From Geomicrobium sp. JCM 19039 (lineage in GTDB: Bacteria > Bacillota > Bacilli > Bacillales > Marinococcaceae): a stretch of 64,000 bases of DNA. The first letter of the stretch is position 1. Each line of letters begins with the position of its first letter. The stretch is taken from the NCBI RefSeq assembly GCF_000698145.1, contig NZ_BAXB01000011.1, positions 62,001-126,000 of the forward strand, read 5' to 3'. The notes below the pieces were generated by a model. The model had not been told where the DNA came from and ran no database searches. It saw only the letters and a list, made by a program, of their open reading frames with translations. Made by a program: the position numbers and the translations under genes. Shown piece after piece: positions 46,427 to 56,171 of this stretch.

Positions 46427-46490
46427 TGTTTCATGCTTACGCTGCATATACATCACTGTTGTAAAGTGTGTTGTAGAGGAGCTGCATGAG

Positions 46491-46673
46491 GTGCTGGATT
46501 ATGTAAAAAGAATGTGCGTGGTGTTTGTTTTTGCATCAATACTTTTGTCTCTTTTGAACTTCTTTGTGCTACTCATTGAAGAGCCAGAGTTTAGTTACAT
46601 CTCGACCGAAGTATGGGTAGGGAAAACGACGATTATTGATGGAAGCTTGGTGCGAAGTATATTGCACGAGTAA
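46491..46673 (+). CDS. Small hypothetical membrane protein
   Basis: A 60-residue frame with one clear membrane helix (CVVFVFASILLSLLNFFVLLI) followed by a polar C-terminus. GTG 46491 lies 10 bases after GAGGAG, a usable site. No family recognised. It lies between the cobalamin adenosyltransferase gene and another hypothetical gene on the same strand. Real coding is plausible but unproven. Confidence 0.45.
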   Translation: MLDYVKRMCVVFVFASILLSLLNFFVLLIEEPEFSYISTEVWVGKTTIIDGSLVRSILHE

Positions 46674-46696
46674 AAGTACGAGAGGAGTCAGAGTGG

Positions 46697-47083
46697 ATGG
46701 AAGCCCAGAACATGCCGGCTGCAATGCTTCGCTGGTTAAATGATCAGGAGAAAAACAGCGAAGAAGCGTGGCTATTAATTCTATTCCGTTCTGTGCTCAC
46801 GATGATTCGTCGTCAACAACCGGTTCGTTTAGACACAGATGGCTTATTGACTGCATCCTTTTGGAAACACATCGAAGAACGATTAGAGTATTCGTTGCTC
46901 GAGCATAAAAAGCCAAAGGCTGTAAACTTATATCAATTTTTCCATCGCGTCGCAGATCAGGAAAAATGGCTCCTCCTGACAAGCGAGCATGCCTATTTGA
47001 CAGAAGAAGCGGAGCGATTTTTATCGCAAAAAAAGGAAGCACAACTGGCTGTGATTCTGTATCACTTCTTTCCTGAACCGTAA
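46697..47083 (+). CDS. Hypothetical soluble protein
   Basis: A 128-residue protein with a good RBS (AGAGGAG, 9 bases before ATG 46697), followed by a terminator. It is Leu-, Glu- and Lys-rich, predicted mostly helical, with no signal or membrane segment. I do not recognise a family; the C-terminal half (WLLLTSEHAYLTEEAERFL) could be a small winged-helix or helical bundle. Confidence 0.65.
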   Translation: MEAQNMPAAMLRWLNDQEKNSEEAWLLILFRSVLTMIRRQQPVRLDTDGLLTASFWKHIEERLEYSLLEHKKPKAVNLYQFFHRVADQEKWLLLTSEHAYLTEEAERFLSQKKEAQLAVILYHFFPEP

Positions 47084-47106
47084 AAACGCACAACGCATAT
47101 GTTCAA

Positions 47107-47136
47107 CAAAAAGGACTCCGCAAAGGAGTCTTTTTT
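47107..47136. terminator. Bidirectional terminator between convergent genes
   Basis: GACTCC / GGAGTC with flanking A and T runs (AAAAAG, TTTTTT) makes a hairpin usable from both sides, between the hypothetical gene (plus) and serA (minus). Confidence 0.85.
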
Positions 47137-47154
47137 GTATCGTTAAAAAGAAAA

Positions 47155-48735
47155 TTATAACTCAATAAGGTCTGCCGCCAGGATGGCATCAATTGATAAT
47201 AAATCACGAAGGGCGGCATCAGGGACTTCTTTATCGACAGACAGCATCATAATTGCGTCTCCGCCTTCCTCTTTTCTTCCTACTTGCATTGTTGCAATAT
47301 TCAACCCGTGTTCTCCAATCAATTGTCCCATTTCCCCAATAACACCTGGTTGGTCGTTATGACGAATATAGAGAAGGTGACCTGAAGGAAATAAGTCAAC
47401 GTTAAATTCATTGATGCGTACGATTCGTGGTCCGTATGCATCGACATGTGTTCCTCGAACAAGAAACTCTCCAGCTGTGCCTGAAATGTTAGCTTCTACG
47501 ATATTTGCATATCCGTGCGCATCTGAGCTATGGATTTCGCTATATGAAATTCCTCGTTCTTTTGCAATCACCCCTGCGTTCACTTCATTGACCCCTGCGT
47601 CTACTCTTGGCGACAAGAACCCAGCCATAAAGCTTCTCGTGAGTACCGAAGTTTCTTCATTAGCAATCGTTCCACTAAATGTTACATCAATATGCTTCAC
47701 TGCTGTTTTCACACATTGTGAAGCGAAGTGCCCCATCAGTTTCGTAAGGTTGTAATACGGTTTAATTTTGTCATACAAGTCTTCAGAAATTGCCGGTAAG
47801 TTCAAAGAATGAATGGCTGGCGCCCCTTGCAAGACGTGTACAATTTCCTCAGAAACCTGTGAGGCGACACTTTCTTGGGCTTCAACTGTAGAGGCCGCAA
47901 TATGAGGTGTTGCCACAACCTCTTTCAAGGAAATTAATTCATAATGGTCGGTCGGCTCGTTTTCAAAAACATCGAGTGCAGCACCTTTAATATGACCCGA
48001 TTCAATCGCTTTACGCAATGCTTCTTCATCAATGATGCCGCCCCGTGCACAGTTAAGAAGCAACACACCTTTCTTCGTTCTCGCGAGGTTCTTCTCACCA
48101 AGTAACCCTTTTGTTTCTTTAGTAAGGGGGGTATGTACAGTGATGACATCGGCATCTTGTAAGAGATCATCAAACGTGACGAGGGACACCCCGGCCTTTT
48201 TTGCTCGTTCTGGCGTTAAGAAAGGATCAAATACGATGACGTTCATTTGGAACGCGGACGCTCGTTTTGAAAGTTCTGAACCAATACGGCCGAAGCCAAT
48301 AATGCCGAGTGTTTTACCTCTAAGTTCCATTCCTTGAAAAGCTTTTCGATTCCATTCACGATCTTTCACAGACACATAGGCTTGCGGTATATTCCTTGCC
48401 AAGGAAATCATCATCGCAAATGTATGCTCAGCGGTAGAAATGGTGTTCCCATCAGGAGCATTAATGACGATTACGCCATGTTTTGTGGCAGCGTCAAGGT
48501 CAATATTATCAATCCCGACACCTGCTCTGGCTACAATTTTTAAATTCGGCAATCTTTGGAGTAGTGCTTCATCAACTTGAGTGGCACTACGTACAATCAA
48601 AGCAGTGAACTTTTCGAGTGATTCAACTTGATCTGGGGAACTTTCCACGACCTCTATGAAAGGCTCATCGTGTAGTGGTTTTAAACCTTCCTTGCTCATG
48701 TGATCTGCTACAAGTACGTAAATGGTCTGACTCAA
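47155..48735 (-). CDS. serA: D-3-phosphoglycerate dehydrogenase
   Basis: First enzyme of serine synthesis. Has the substrate-binding domain, the NAD-binding motif [16 protein letters not shown], catalytic Arg in [10 protein letters not shown], Glu in FENEPTD and His in ATPHIAAST, then an intervening ASB domain and a C-terminal ACT domain ([14 protein letters not shown]). TTG 48735 is 9 bases from GGAG; ATG 48744 touches that site, so I prefer TTG, adding up to 526 residues. The ORF is intact. Confidence 0.94.
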   Translation of the reverse strand: MSQTIYVLVADHMSKEGLKPLHDEPFIEVVESSPDQVESLEKFTALIVRSATQVDEALLQRLPNLKIVARAGVGIDNIDLDAATKHGVIVINAPDGNTISTAEHTFAMMISLARNIPQAYVSVKDREWNRKAFQGMELRGKTLGIIGFGRIGSELSKRASAFQMNVIVFDPFLTPERAKKAGVSLVTFDDLLQDADVITVHTPLTKETKGLLGEKNLARTKKGVLLLNCARGGIIDEEALRKAIESGHIKGAALDVFENEPTDHYELISLKEVVATPHIAASTVEAQESVASQVSEEIVHVLQGAPAIHSLNLPAISEDLYDKIKPYYNLTKLMGHFASQCVKTAVKHIDVTFSGTIANEETSVLTRSFMAGFLSPRVDAGVNEVNAGVIAKERGISYSEIHSSDAHGYANIVEANISGTAGEFLVRGTHVDAYGPRIVRINEFNVDLFPSGHLLYIRHNDQPGVIGEMGQLIGEHGLNIATMQVGRKEEGGDAIMMLSVDKEVPDAALRDLLSIDAILAADLIEL

Positions 48736-48838
48736 TCGGTCCATCTCCTTTTTCTCTATGTGTTTAATTCACTGACGCACGAAAGTAAAATGGGAATGAA
48801 AATACCTCGTCTTCGAGGTAGTGTTTCGATGGGTTTTG

Positions 48839-49117
<279 letters not shown>

Positions 49118-49242
49118 CTATTTTATGATGATTATCGTTTTTTTTCAACGTGTTCACACAAACGATGAAACAGGATATTTGTCAAATTACCGGGAATACG
49201 TTACTGTACAAGTAACTTATGGCAACGAAAGGGGTGGGTTAC

Positions 49243-49497
49243 TTGGCGGAAAAGTACCGAAGTCGAAAGTACAATGAACAAAGTGAGCAAGAAGTTTCGG
49301 CAACGCTCACCCCCAGAAGAATGGATACGTATCGCAAGCAGTCCAGAAGATCAAATTATGATGACCAAGACGTGGATGAGAACGAACAACTCGAAACGAC
49401 AAGAAGGGTACAAAAAAAGAGTCCAAGACTCATACAAATTCTTACGATTGTTTTTGTTCTACTTGTGTTTGTCACGCTCGTTTTTGCCATTCAGTAG
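49243..49497 (+). CDS. Small tail-anchored hypothetical protein
   Basis: About 84 residues: a highly charged N-terminal part (Arg, Lys, Glu, Gln) and a single C-terminal membrane helix (IQILTIVFVLLVFVTLVFAI). TTG 49243 is 9 bases after AAAGGGG; ATG 49219 is an alternative. Such Arg-rich cytosolic segments with a C-terminal anchor occur in some Firmicute envelope-associated proteins. No family recognised. Confidence 0.65.
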   Translation: MAEKYRSRKYNEQSEQEVSATLTPRRMDTYRKQSRRSNYDDQDVDENEQLETTRRVQKKSPRLIQILTIVFVLLVFVTLVFAIQ

Positions 49498-49547
49498 CAT
49501 TCATACATTGTCCTAGCCAGCATATAGTATAGGAAGAGGTGGTTAGG

Positions 49548-49979
49548 GTGGTCGTGGATGTGAACAAGCAGATGTCACCATTTGCTAAACGTTTACTTAC
49601 AGAATTAATTTCGAGAAAACATGAAGAAAAGAAGCAAGAAAAGCGCGTCATCTTCTGTGGATGGGTATCTACTGCTGCTTGGGCTATCTTGGTAGGCACC
49701 TTTTTTCTCGCTGCAAATCAAGGAGAGTACACGGTAATTGAATACATGATGAATTCTCCGTATGTGCTCCCGCTCTTCGTCATAGCAGGAGGGTTGACTT
49801 TCTACTTAACCATTGTGAAGAGACGGTACGATGAAGCGGAGAAAGATTATAAATCATTGCGTAATGAAATCATCGAACGGTACGATGAATTATGGCCAAC
49901 CACCGTCGAGCCGAATCATCGCTATGAAACGTTAGAGTGGCTAGAGCGTGTGCATGGGGTGAACCTTTTTCATCAATAA
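49548..49979 (+). CDS. ypbF: YpbF-like protein (DUF2663)
   Basis: About 143 residues with two membrane helices (WVSTAAWAILVGTFFLAA and VLPLFVIAGGLTFYLTIV) followed by a charged region with DYKSLRNEIIERYDELWP. The layout and neighbourhood (before ypbG and mecB) match B. subtilis YpbF/DUF2663. GTG 49548 is 8 bases from AAGAGG; GTG 49539 is possible. Function unknown. Its stop abuts the convergent small gene at 49980. Confidence 0.78.
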   Translation: MVVDVNKQMSPFAKRLLTELISRKHEEKKQEKRVIFCGWVSTAAWAILVGTFFLAANQGEYTVIEYMMNSPYVLPLFVIAGGLTFYLTIVKRRYDEAEKDYKSLRNEIIERYDELWPTTVEPNHRYETLEWLERVHGVNLFHQ

Positions 49980-50179
49980 TCATTCTGTTGGCGCAATTCC
50001 GATAATTAGATAATCTCGGCGCATGAACCACGTTTTTGAAACGTTAATGAAGTGCGGAGTGATCGCCTGAATCCTCCAAGGGCAAGTGTCTTTTGCCTTG
50101 TCCGGCAGTAGACTTTTACTGGCATTCCGACTCGTTGATTAAATTGTAAGTCTTCATTAAAAATAAGCATCTGTCTCAT
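49980..50179 (-). CDS. Small unrecognised protein (frameshifted)
   Basis: A strong RBS AAGGAGG precedes ATG 50179. The first frame reads MRQMLIFNEDLQFNQRVGMP; the neighbouring frame continues GRIQAITPHFINVSKTW then MRRDYLIIGIAPTE and stops at 49980. The pattern VGMPVKVYC..., GRIQAIT, FI.V......R.DYLIIGI looks like a compact beta-barrel (SH3- or Hfq-like) protein of about 66 residues. One base appears lost near 50090. Not recognised as a named family. Confidence 0.6.
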
Positions 50180-50260
50180 CGTGTCGCCTCCTTACCGTGC
50201 AATACATTCATTATAACTGAATATTCAATAATTCAAAAGCGGACATATGCCTGGTTTTCC

Positions 50261-50300
50261 AAAGCAACGAGGGTGGCACGGTTGCCACCCTCGTTGCTTT
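50261..50300. terminator. 17-bp perfect hairpin, probable terminator
   Basis: AAAGCAACGAGGGTGGC / GCCACCCTCGTTGCTTT with a six-base loop. It lies just downstream of the minus-strand small membrane gene. T tracts are short (three T), so efficiency is uncertain. Confidence 0.7.
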
Positions 50301-50303
50301 ATG

Positions 50304-50477
50304 TCATTTAGCAGAAAAATCTTGGGCGAGTATAAGACCGGCAAAGCATAAGAGTACGCCGGCACCCATCATAATGAATGGAACCGTCATCTTTTTTTTC
50401 ATGTATACTAATAAGAGCAATAAAAAAAACCCAATCCCAAAAAGAGCTGTTCCGACAATAAAAATCAAATATTCCAT
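50304..50477 (-). CDS. Small two-helix membrane protein
   Basis: 57 residues with two hydrophobic helices (FIVGTALFGIGFFLLLLLVY and IMMGAGVLLCFAGLIL) joined by a KKK loop. RBS GAGGTG precedes ATG 50477. No family recognised. A strong hairpin follows. It is divergent from the sirtuin gene. Confidence 0.6.
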   Translation of the reverse strand: MEYLIFIVGTALFGIGFFLLLLLVYMKKKMTVPFIMMGAGVLLCFAGLILAQDFSAK

Positions 50478-50584
50478 CTCACACCTCAAACTGACTCTGT
50501 CATAGTTTAATTATAAGAGAAATGACCTATCTCATCCAGTGTTAGGTGATGGCAATTTCATGAACGGCTGAAGGAGAAGATTTG

Positions 50585-51268
50585 ATGATACCAACAGATG
50601 TAAAGCGAGTCGCAATTCTAACCGGTGCAGGAATGTCTACAGAGTCGGGGATCCCAGATTTTCGATCTGAGACAGGGTTATGGCAGTCATTTCGCCCCGA
50701 AGAAGTGGCGAGTGTTCAAGCACTATCGAACCATCCAGATGTGTTTCAATCTTTTTATCGAGAACGGATGAAAAAATTAGAGACGATCGAACCGCATGAT
50801 GGACATCGATTGATTAACCAGTTAGAAGAACAAGGGAAATTACATATGCTTGCTACGCAAAACGTCGACGGTCTTCATCAACAAGCGGGTAATGAAAACG
50901 TTCTAGAGTTGCACGGAAACATCCAAACGATACGTTGCCATGATTGTGAAACTTCGCATGACAAGGGAGCATTCATGCAAGGTGACCATTGTCGGGTGTG
51001 CGGGGGAATGTTGCGACCGAATGTCGTTTTGTTTGGGGAAATGCTCCCCCAAGGCGTATGGGGGGAAGCTATCCAAAAAATTGAAGAAGCAGATTGTTTG
51101 ATCGTGATTGGAACGAGTATGCAAGTAAGTCCGGTAAATCAACTGCCAGGATATGCCCGTAGTTACACAATTTATATAAACCACGAGTCAAGTGATTTCC
51201 CTTTTGACAAGTGGATGGAGATGAGTGCTAGTGAAGGAATGCGACAACTTATGGATCGCTGGGCGTAG
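50585..51268 (+). CDS. NAD-dependent protein deacylase, sirtuin
   Basis: A 227-residue Sir2 enzyme removing acyl groups from lysine with NAD+. Motifs are GAGMSTESGIPDFR, TQNVDGLH, catalytic His in LELHGN, paired zinc Cys (CHDC, CRVC), and GTSMQVSP. ATG 50585 is 8 bases from AAGGAGA. The C-terminal NAD-binding segment is shorter than in B. subtilis SrtN. Adjacent to ypbG on the same strand. Confidence 0.93.
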   Translation: MIPTDVKRVAILTGAGMSTESGIPDFRSETGLWQSFRPEEVASVQALSNHPDVFQSFYRERMKKLETIEPHDGHRLINQLEEQGKLHMLATQNVDGLHQQAGNENVLELHGNIQTIRCHDCETSHDKGAFMQGDHCRVCGGMLRPNVVLFGEMLPQGVWGEAIQKIEEADCLIVIGTSMQVSPVNQLPGYARSYTIYINHESSDFPFDKWMEMSASEGMRQLMDRWA

Positions 51269-51274
51269 CATAAG

Positions 51275-52024
51275 ATGTTCGGCGTAGGGGCGCTACTGCT
51301 GGTGATGGGGATCGGTTTACTCGTATATATGGGTGTTGAAGCGAAGCGCTGCCGTGTTCGCACACATCACCTCATTGTTGCGGGTCAGTCTCAACCGGTA
51401 ACGTTGTTGTTCATCAGTGATGTGCACCGACGGGTCATTAAAGAGCATTGGGTAAACAAGGTAATCGAGTCACAAGTTGATGTCGTAATTATTGGTGGCG
51501 ACTTGTTAGAGAGAGGGACTCCATTGTCGAGAACAGATGAAAACTTGCGTGTACTTTCACAAATTGCTGACGACGTATTTTTTGTGTATGGCAATCATGA
51601 CATGAATGTTCCGAAACCGTCACTCGTACGTCTTTTTCAAAAGCATGGTGTGCGCACATTGGAGAATGAACATGCGTGGATGAACGAAGGCAGTTTGCAT
51701 GTTTTTGGGACGAAAGATCATACCTCTTCACAAGCCGTTGTGCAGCCAATTTCAAAACGTGCATCGATTAATGTCCTTATCAGTCATAATCCTAACGTAC
51801 CAAGAATGTATAGGGACAGCCAAGACTATGACTTGATTTTGAGTGGGCATACACACGGAGGGCAAATTCGTATTTTCGGTTTTGGCATTCGCGAGGCAGG
51901 TAAATGGCAACCGTTTGGGGCTGGACAGTTGTTAATTAGTAACGGCTTTGGTACACGCAGACTGCCTCTTCGCCTCGGTGCTCCCGCTGAAGTACACTTG
52001 ATTCGGATCGCTCCTCCTGAGTAA
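51275..52024 (+). CDS. ypbG: Membrane-anchored metallophosphoesterase YpbG
   Basis: A 249-residue calcineurin-type phosphoesterase with an N-terminal membrane helix. Metal ligands are in ISDVHR, GGDLLERG, YGNHDMN, SHNP and SGHTHGGQ. Neighbourhood before mecB supports YpbG. The RBS before ATG 51275 is weak, so a later start such as ATG 51305 is possible. Natural substrate unknown. Confidence 0.85.
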   Translation: MFGVGALLLVMGIGLLVYMGVEAKRCRVRTHHLIVAGQSQPVTLLFISDVHRRVIKEHWVNKVIESQVDVVIIGGDLLERGTPLSRTDENLRVLSQIADDVFFVYGNHDMNVPKPSLVRLFQKHGVRTLENEHAWMNEGSLHVFGTKDHTSSQAVVQPISKRASINVLISHNPNVPRMYRDSQDYDLILSGHTHGGQIRIFGFGIREAGKWQPFGAGQLLISNGFGTRRLPLRLGAPAEVHLIRIAPPE

Positions 52025-52133
52025 AAAGGGCCTTTCAATGTCCTCCTGTTAAAGAACACGGATAAGGCATCGTGAATAGCTTATAGAAATGAACTGCTTT
52101 CACGATTTGCTACAGGGAAAAGGAGGGCCGGCG

Positions 52134-52768
52134 ATGCGTCTTGAAAGAATTGCCGCCAATAAAATAAAGGTATTTTTAACGTTTGATGATCTTAAAGAAC
52201 GCGGCCTGACAAAAGATGATCTTTGGTAGATCGACCGAAAGTTCATCAATTGTTCCGAGAGTTAATTCTTGAAGCAGATGTGACCTTTGGGTTTAAAGTA
52301 GATGGAGCATTATCGGTAGAAGTATTTTCTTTGCCTGCTCAAGGGATGGTCATTCACATATCAAAAAATGAAGAAGATATTTCAGAAGAAGACGATATGA
52401 TTGAAATGGATATTACCGTTGACGAACGTCGTGACTTATTTTATAAATTTCAAGACTTTGAAGCGGTACTTCAGCTCGTGAAACAGCTGCATCGTTTAGG
52501 TGTAAAAAGCGGGAAGCTACTCACAATGCAAGATCGTTATTATTTATACTTTCCATCAACAGCGACAAGATTTTTAGGATATGATCGCTTTATTGCCATC
52601 ATATCTGAATACGGAGATGTATGTGCTTACTCTCATGTAGCTGTTGAGGAACACGGCAGACAGCTTATAGAAACAGGAGCAGTTGACCGGTTAAATATGG
52701 TGTTTTTTAATAATAAACCAAACAAACAAGTGGAAAAAAGATCGATCTTTAATATAGTAAGATTATAG
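52134..52768 (+). CDS. mecB: MecA-family ClpC adaptor, MecB/YpbH (frameshift)
   Basis: Opens MRLERIAANKIKVFLTFDDL, the MecA/MecB N-terminal substrate-binding domain, then after a frameshift at about 52225 (TGGGTA read as TGGTA) continues VDRPKVHQLFRELILEAD. The C-terminal domain that binds ClpC ends with a variable tail. About 211 residues. RBS AAAAGGAGG. The locus before gudB matches B. subtilis ypbH/mecB. It targets regulatory proteins to ClpCP. Confidence 0.9.
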
Positions 52769-52854
52769 TGTTTTTATTGATGTGTATTGGTGTGCTCGTC
52801 CGGAGTTACAGGAGTAGCCTTGACTCCGGCTTAACTATATGGAGGTGGCCCACA

Positions 52855-54161
52855 ATGGGGAATAAACAAAAACAAGAACAGGCAGTTCTGGATCCAGACT
52901 CGAGTCAAAAAAAGGCTGTGAACTCTAGATTAGAAGCCTTTCAACAGATTGTCTCGAATGCTCTTTCTTCTTTTGGCTATTCCAGTGACCTTACAAAGAT
53001 CTTGACCTCGCCTTTTCGTACTTATAAAGTATCCATTCCTGTAAAGATGGACGATGGAAGCACGGAAGTCTTTACCGGGTATCGTGTGCAACATAATGAT
53101 GCTGCAGGATCAGCTATTGGAAGTGTAATTTTACATCCTACGTTTCATGAAACCGATGTACAAGCATTAGCGATTCGCACGTCACTTCAAGCTGGCATGC
53201 TCGATCTCCCATACAGCGGGGCGAGTGGTGCACTCATTTGCAACCCTTCGGAACTGTCCTATCAAGAACTTGAACAGCTCAGCCGTGGTTATGTGCGGGC
53301 TGTGTTGCCGCTACTTTCTGCAACGAAAGATGTTATTACACCTGAAATCCCAACAACGGCGAACATTCAGCTTATGTCGTGGATGTATGATGAACTGCTT
53401 AATATTAAACCAGACAATGCCACCCAACCTGTTGCTGGACGTGCAGAAGCTTTAGGAGGCATTAAGGGACGGGACACGCGATTGCCAAAGGCGCATACTA
53501 TAGTCTTGAAGCCGCTCTTGAGGTGAAAGACGTTGATTTGTCCGGCTCTAAAGTTATCGTTCACGGGTTTGGCGATACGGGGGCATATTTAGCGAAGAGA
53601 ATTGAAGCAGCTGGGGGTATTGTTGTCGGCGTTTCGGACGGTCATGGTGCCTTATATGACGCTGATGGTTTGGACATTGATTACCTACTAGACCGAAGAG
53701 ATAGTTTCGGTATGGTGACGAATTTGTTCAGAAAGTCGATATCAAAAGAACGGTTATTGTCGTCGGAGTGCGACATTTTAATTGATGCGTCGATTCATAA
53801 AGACACGATGACGGAAAAAGCCGTCTCCAGTATACAAGCAAAAGTGATTGTTGAAACAGCAAAACAAACGCTAAACAACGAGGCAACAGAGATTTTAAGG
53901 AAAAATGGCAAACTCATTGTGCCTGAAATTCTATCTGGTCTTGGGAATCTTGCTCTTTCCGCTTTGGAACAACAGCAAGATTATAAAAAAGAGACGTTTA
54001 CAGAAGATGAAGTGAACGAACGTCTCAATGCATCCATGAAACATGCCTTCATGAATACGTATCATTTATCAAATACCGAGCAAATCAACATGCGCGAAGC
54101 AGCATATATGATCGGAATACGAAAACACGCAGATGCTTTTGTACATCGAGGATGGTCATAA
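52855..54161 (+). CDS. Glutamate-dehydrogenase homologue lacking catalytic lysines (frameshift)
   Basis: About 435 residues, collinear with GudB/RocG from RTYKVSIPVKMDDGS to the C-terminal MREAAYMIGIRKHADA.VHRGW. The Rossmann domain is intact (GFGDTGAYLAK, DIDYLLDRRDSFG). But active-site motifs are changed: KGGIRFHP reads IGSVILHP, SLKCG reads SLQAG, GGGKGG reads SGASGA, and the catalytic Asp segment PAPDVFTN reads TPEIPTTAN. All three key lysines are gone. One base is lost near 53477 (ACGGCG read as ACGCG). It occupies the gudB place after mecB. Likely a pseudoenzyme or a changed activity. Confidence 0.85.
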
Positions 54162-54173
54162 GGAAGTGACAGT

Positions 54174-55166
54174 TTGAAACGAGAAAAAGTGATTATTGTC
54201 GGCGCAGGTCCATGCGGGCTTGCTGCCGCCATTCGTTTACAAGAAAAAGGTGTAGAAGTGCGAGTGATTGAGAAAGATAATATCGTCTCTTCCATTTTTC
54301 GCTATCCAACACACCAAACGTTCTTTAGCACGGCTAGAAAGTTAGAAATTGGTGACGTTCCTTTTTATTCGACAAACCAAAAGCCGAAACGCAATGAGGC
54401 ACTCGTCTACTATCGTGAAGTTGTGGAGCGTAAGCGTGTGTCCATCAATCGTTATGAATCCGTACAGTCTGTTGAACCTTTTGATGATGGAACTTTTCAT
54501 GTGAAAACGAGAAAACAAAAAGGTGAGTATTGCGAGTATCATGCCGATTATGTCATTATTGCGACCGGATATTACGATCATCCAAATGCATTAGGGGTGG
54601 CGGGAGAAGAGCTCTCTCATGTGTATCATTATTTTAAAGAAGCACACCCGTATCAAGGTCAGCAAGTGGTTGTCATAGGTGGCAAGAATTCGGCAGTCGA
54701 TGCAGCGATGGAGTTGGAAAAGGCAGGCGCTCGAGTGACGGTTATCTATCGTGGCGCAGATTATTCACCGAAAGTAAAACCGTGGATTCTTCCGCAATTC
54801 ACATCACTCGTGAACAATGGCCACATACAAATGATTTTTGAAGCGAATATTACCGAAATTACACAAGACGTCGTTCGTTATGTCACAACAGATGATGAGG
54901 AGCATGACCTTCCTGCAGACTTTGTGTTTGCCATGATTGGCTACCACCCTGACCATGCGTTTTTAGAAGAGATGGGTGTAAGAATGGATTCGACAACTGG
55001 ACGACCGTTTTATAAACCTGATTCGATGGAGACAAACGTCAAAAACTTATTCATAGCTGGCGTCATAGCCGCTGGCAACAACGCAAATGAAATTTTTATT
55101 GAAACAGGCAGACATCACGGAGATGCGATTGCTGAAGTCATCGCACATCGAGAAATCAACCAATGA
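54174..55166 (+). CDS. ypdA: Bacillithiol disulfide reductase YpdA/Bdr
   Basis: A 330-residue flavoprotein. FAD motif GAGPCGLAAAIRL with the conserved active-site Cys14, NADPH motif VVIGGKNSAVDAAME, and NLFIAGVIAAGNNANEIFIE near the C-terminus. Bdr reduces bacillithiol disulfide with NADPH, implying a bacillithiol-using host. TTG 54174 follows AAGGAAGTGA. Located after the gudB-like gene as in B. subtilis. Its end overlaps an ATG of the asparaginase frame. Confidence 0.93.
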   Translation: MKREKVIIVGAGPCGLAAAIRLQEKGVEVRVIEKDNIVSSIFRYPTHQTFFSTARKLEIGDVPFYSTNQKPKRNEALVYYREVVERKRVSINRYESVQSVEPFDDGTFHVKTRKQKGEYCEYHADYVIIATGYYDHPNALGVAGEELSHVYHYFKEAHPYQGQQVVVIGGKNSAVDAAMELEKAGARVTVIYRGADYSPKVKPWILPQFTSLVNNGHIQMIFEANITEITQDVVRYVTTDDEEHDLPADFVFAMIGYHPDHAFLEEMGVRMDSTTGRPFYKPDSMETNVKNLFIAGVIAAGNNANEIFIETGRHHGDAIAEVIAHREINQ

Positions 55167-55177
55167 GAGGTGAGTTG

Positions 55178-56152
55178 ATGCAATCCATTGCACTCGTAAC
55201 AACGGGGGGGACAATTGCCAGTAAAGAAACGAAAGAAGGCAAGTTAGTTGCTGGGGAGCTAGACGGTGAAGAGTTAGTCGCTTCATTGGACGCTCCTTTT
55301 GACGTTTCTTTAGAAATTTGCTCCGCTGTGTCCAAGCCGTCCATTCACTTAACTTTTACAGATTTGTGGAACGTAAGAGAAGTGGTGATGGACTATTGCA
55401 AAGATCCAAGTATTACAGGTGTGGTCGTTACGTCAGGAACAGATACGTTAGAGGAAGTGGCTTACTTCTTAGAGTTAACATTACCGGTGTCTAAACCTGT
55501 CGTCGTCACTGGCTCACAACGTGGGCCTGAACAAGTCGGTAGCGACGCCTCTGTGAATTTACGAAATGCGGTCATTACCGCATCTGATTCCCGAGTAAAA
55601 GAGTTAGGTGTAGTGGTGATCTTTAATGAGAGAATGTTCTCTGCTAAATATGTTAGAAAGGAACATGCAAGTAATGTTCAAGGTTTTAATGCTTTTGGTT
55701 ACGGGTATTTTGGAATTGTTGATAATGATCAAGCACACATTTTTCAAAAGCCACTCGTGCGCGATGTGATTATTTCTGAGCCGCGGTTTACCGCGAAAAA
55801 GGAGTATCACGTTGAAATTTTGAAAGTTCATCTAGGTGCTTCTGCCGAAGTGTTGCAGTTCATGCTTGACTCATCGAGTATCGATGGGATCGTGATTGAA
55901 GGGCTTGGAAGAGGTCAAGTGCCAAAAGCTTACATGCCGCTCATACGTGACGCCAAAAAACCGATCGTGATTACGACGAGTGCAGAAGAAGGAGAAGTAT
56001 ACCCTTCGTACGATTATGAAGGCAGTACGTATGACTTGTTGAATCAAGGTGTGATTCTTGGCAAAGACTATAGTAGCAAGAAAGCAAAAGTAAAGTTATA
56101 TGTGCTCTTATCAGCAGAACTAATGAACCTTCAGTCGGCATTCGACCAATAA
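55178..56152 (+). CDS. ansA: L-asparaginase
   Basis: A 324-residue asparaginase with the two catalytic Thr motifs: TTGGTIAS (residues 8-15) and VVTSGTDTLEE (about 85-95), plus VTGSQRG. No signal peptide, so cytosolic. I chose ATG 55178, about 6 bases after GAGGTGA; ATG 55163 overlaps the ypdA stop and lies before the RBS. Converts asparagine to aspartate and ammonia. Confidence 0.93.
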   Translation: MQSIALVTTGGTIASKETKEGKLVAGELDGEELVASLDAPFDVSLEICSAVSKPSIHLTFTDLWNVREVVMDYCKDPSITGVVVTSGTDTLEEVAYFLELTLPVSKPVVVTGSQRGPEQVGSDASVNLRNAVITASDSRVKELGVVVIFNERMFSAKYVRKEHASNVQGFNAFGYGYFGIVDNDQAHIFQKPLVRDVIISEPRFTAKKEYHVEILKVHLGASAEVLQFMLDSSSIDGIVIEGLGRGQVPKAYMPLIRDAKKPIVITTSAEEGEVYPSYDYEGSTYDLLNQGVILGKDYSSKKAKVKLYVLLSAELMNLQSAFDQ

Positions 56153-56171
56153 ATACGTAAAGGAAGTAGAC

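Noticed and set aside
46350-46490. Long N-terminal extension of the small membrane protein at 46491
   Set aside because: It would overlap the adenosyltransferase gene; GTG 46491 has a proper RBS.
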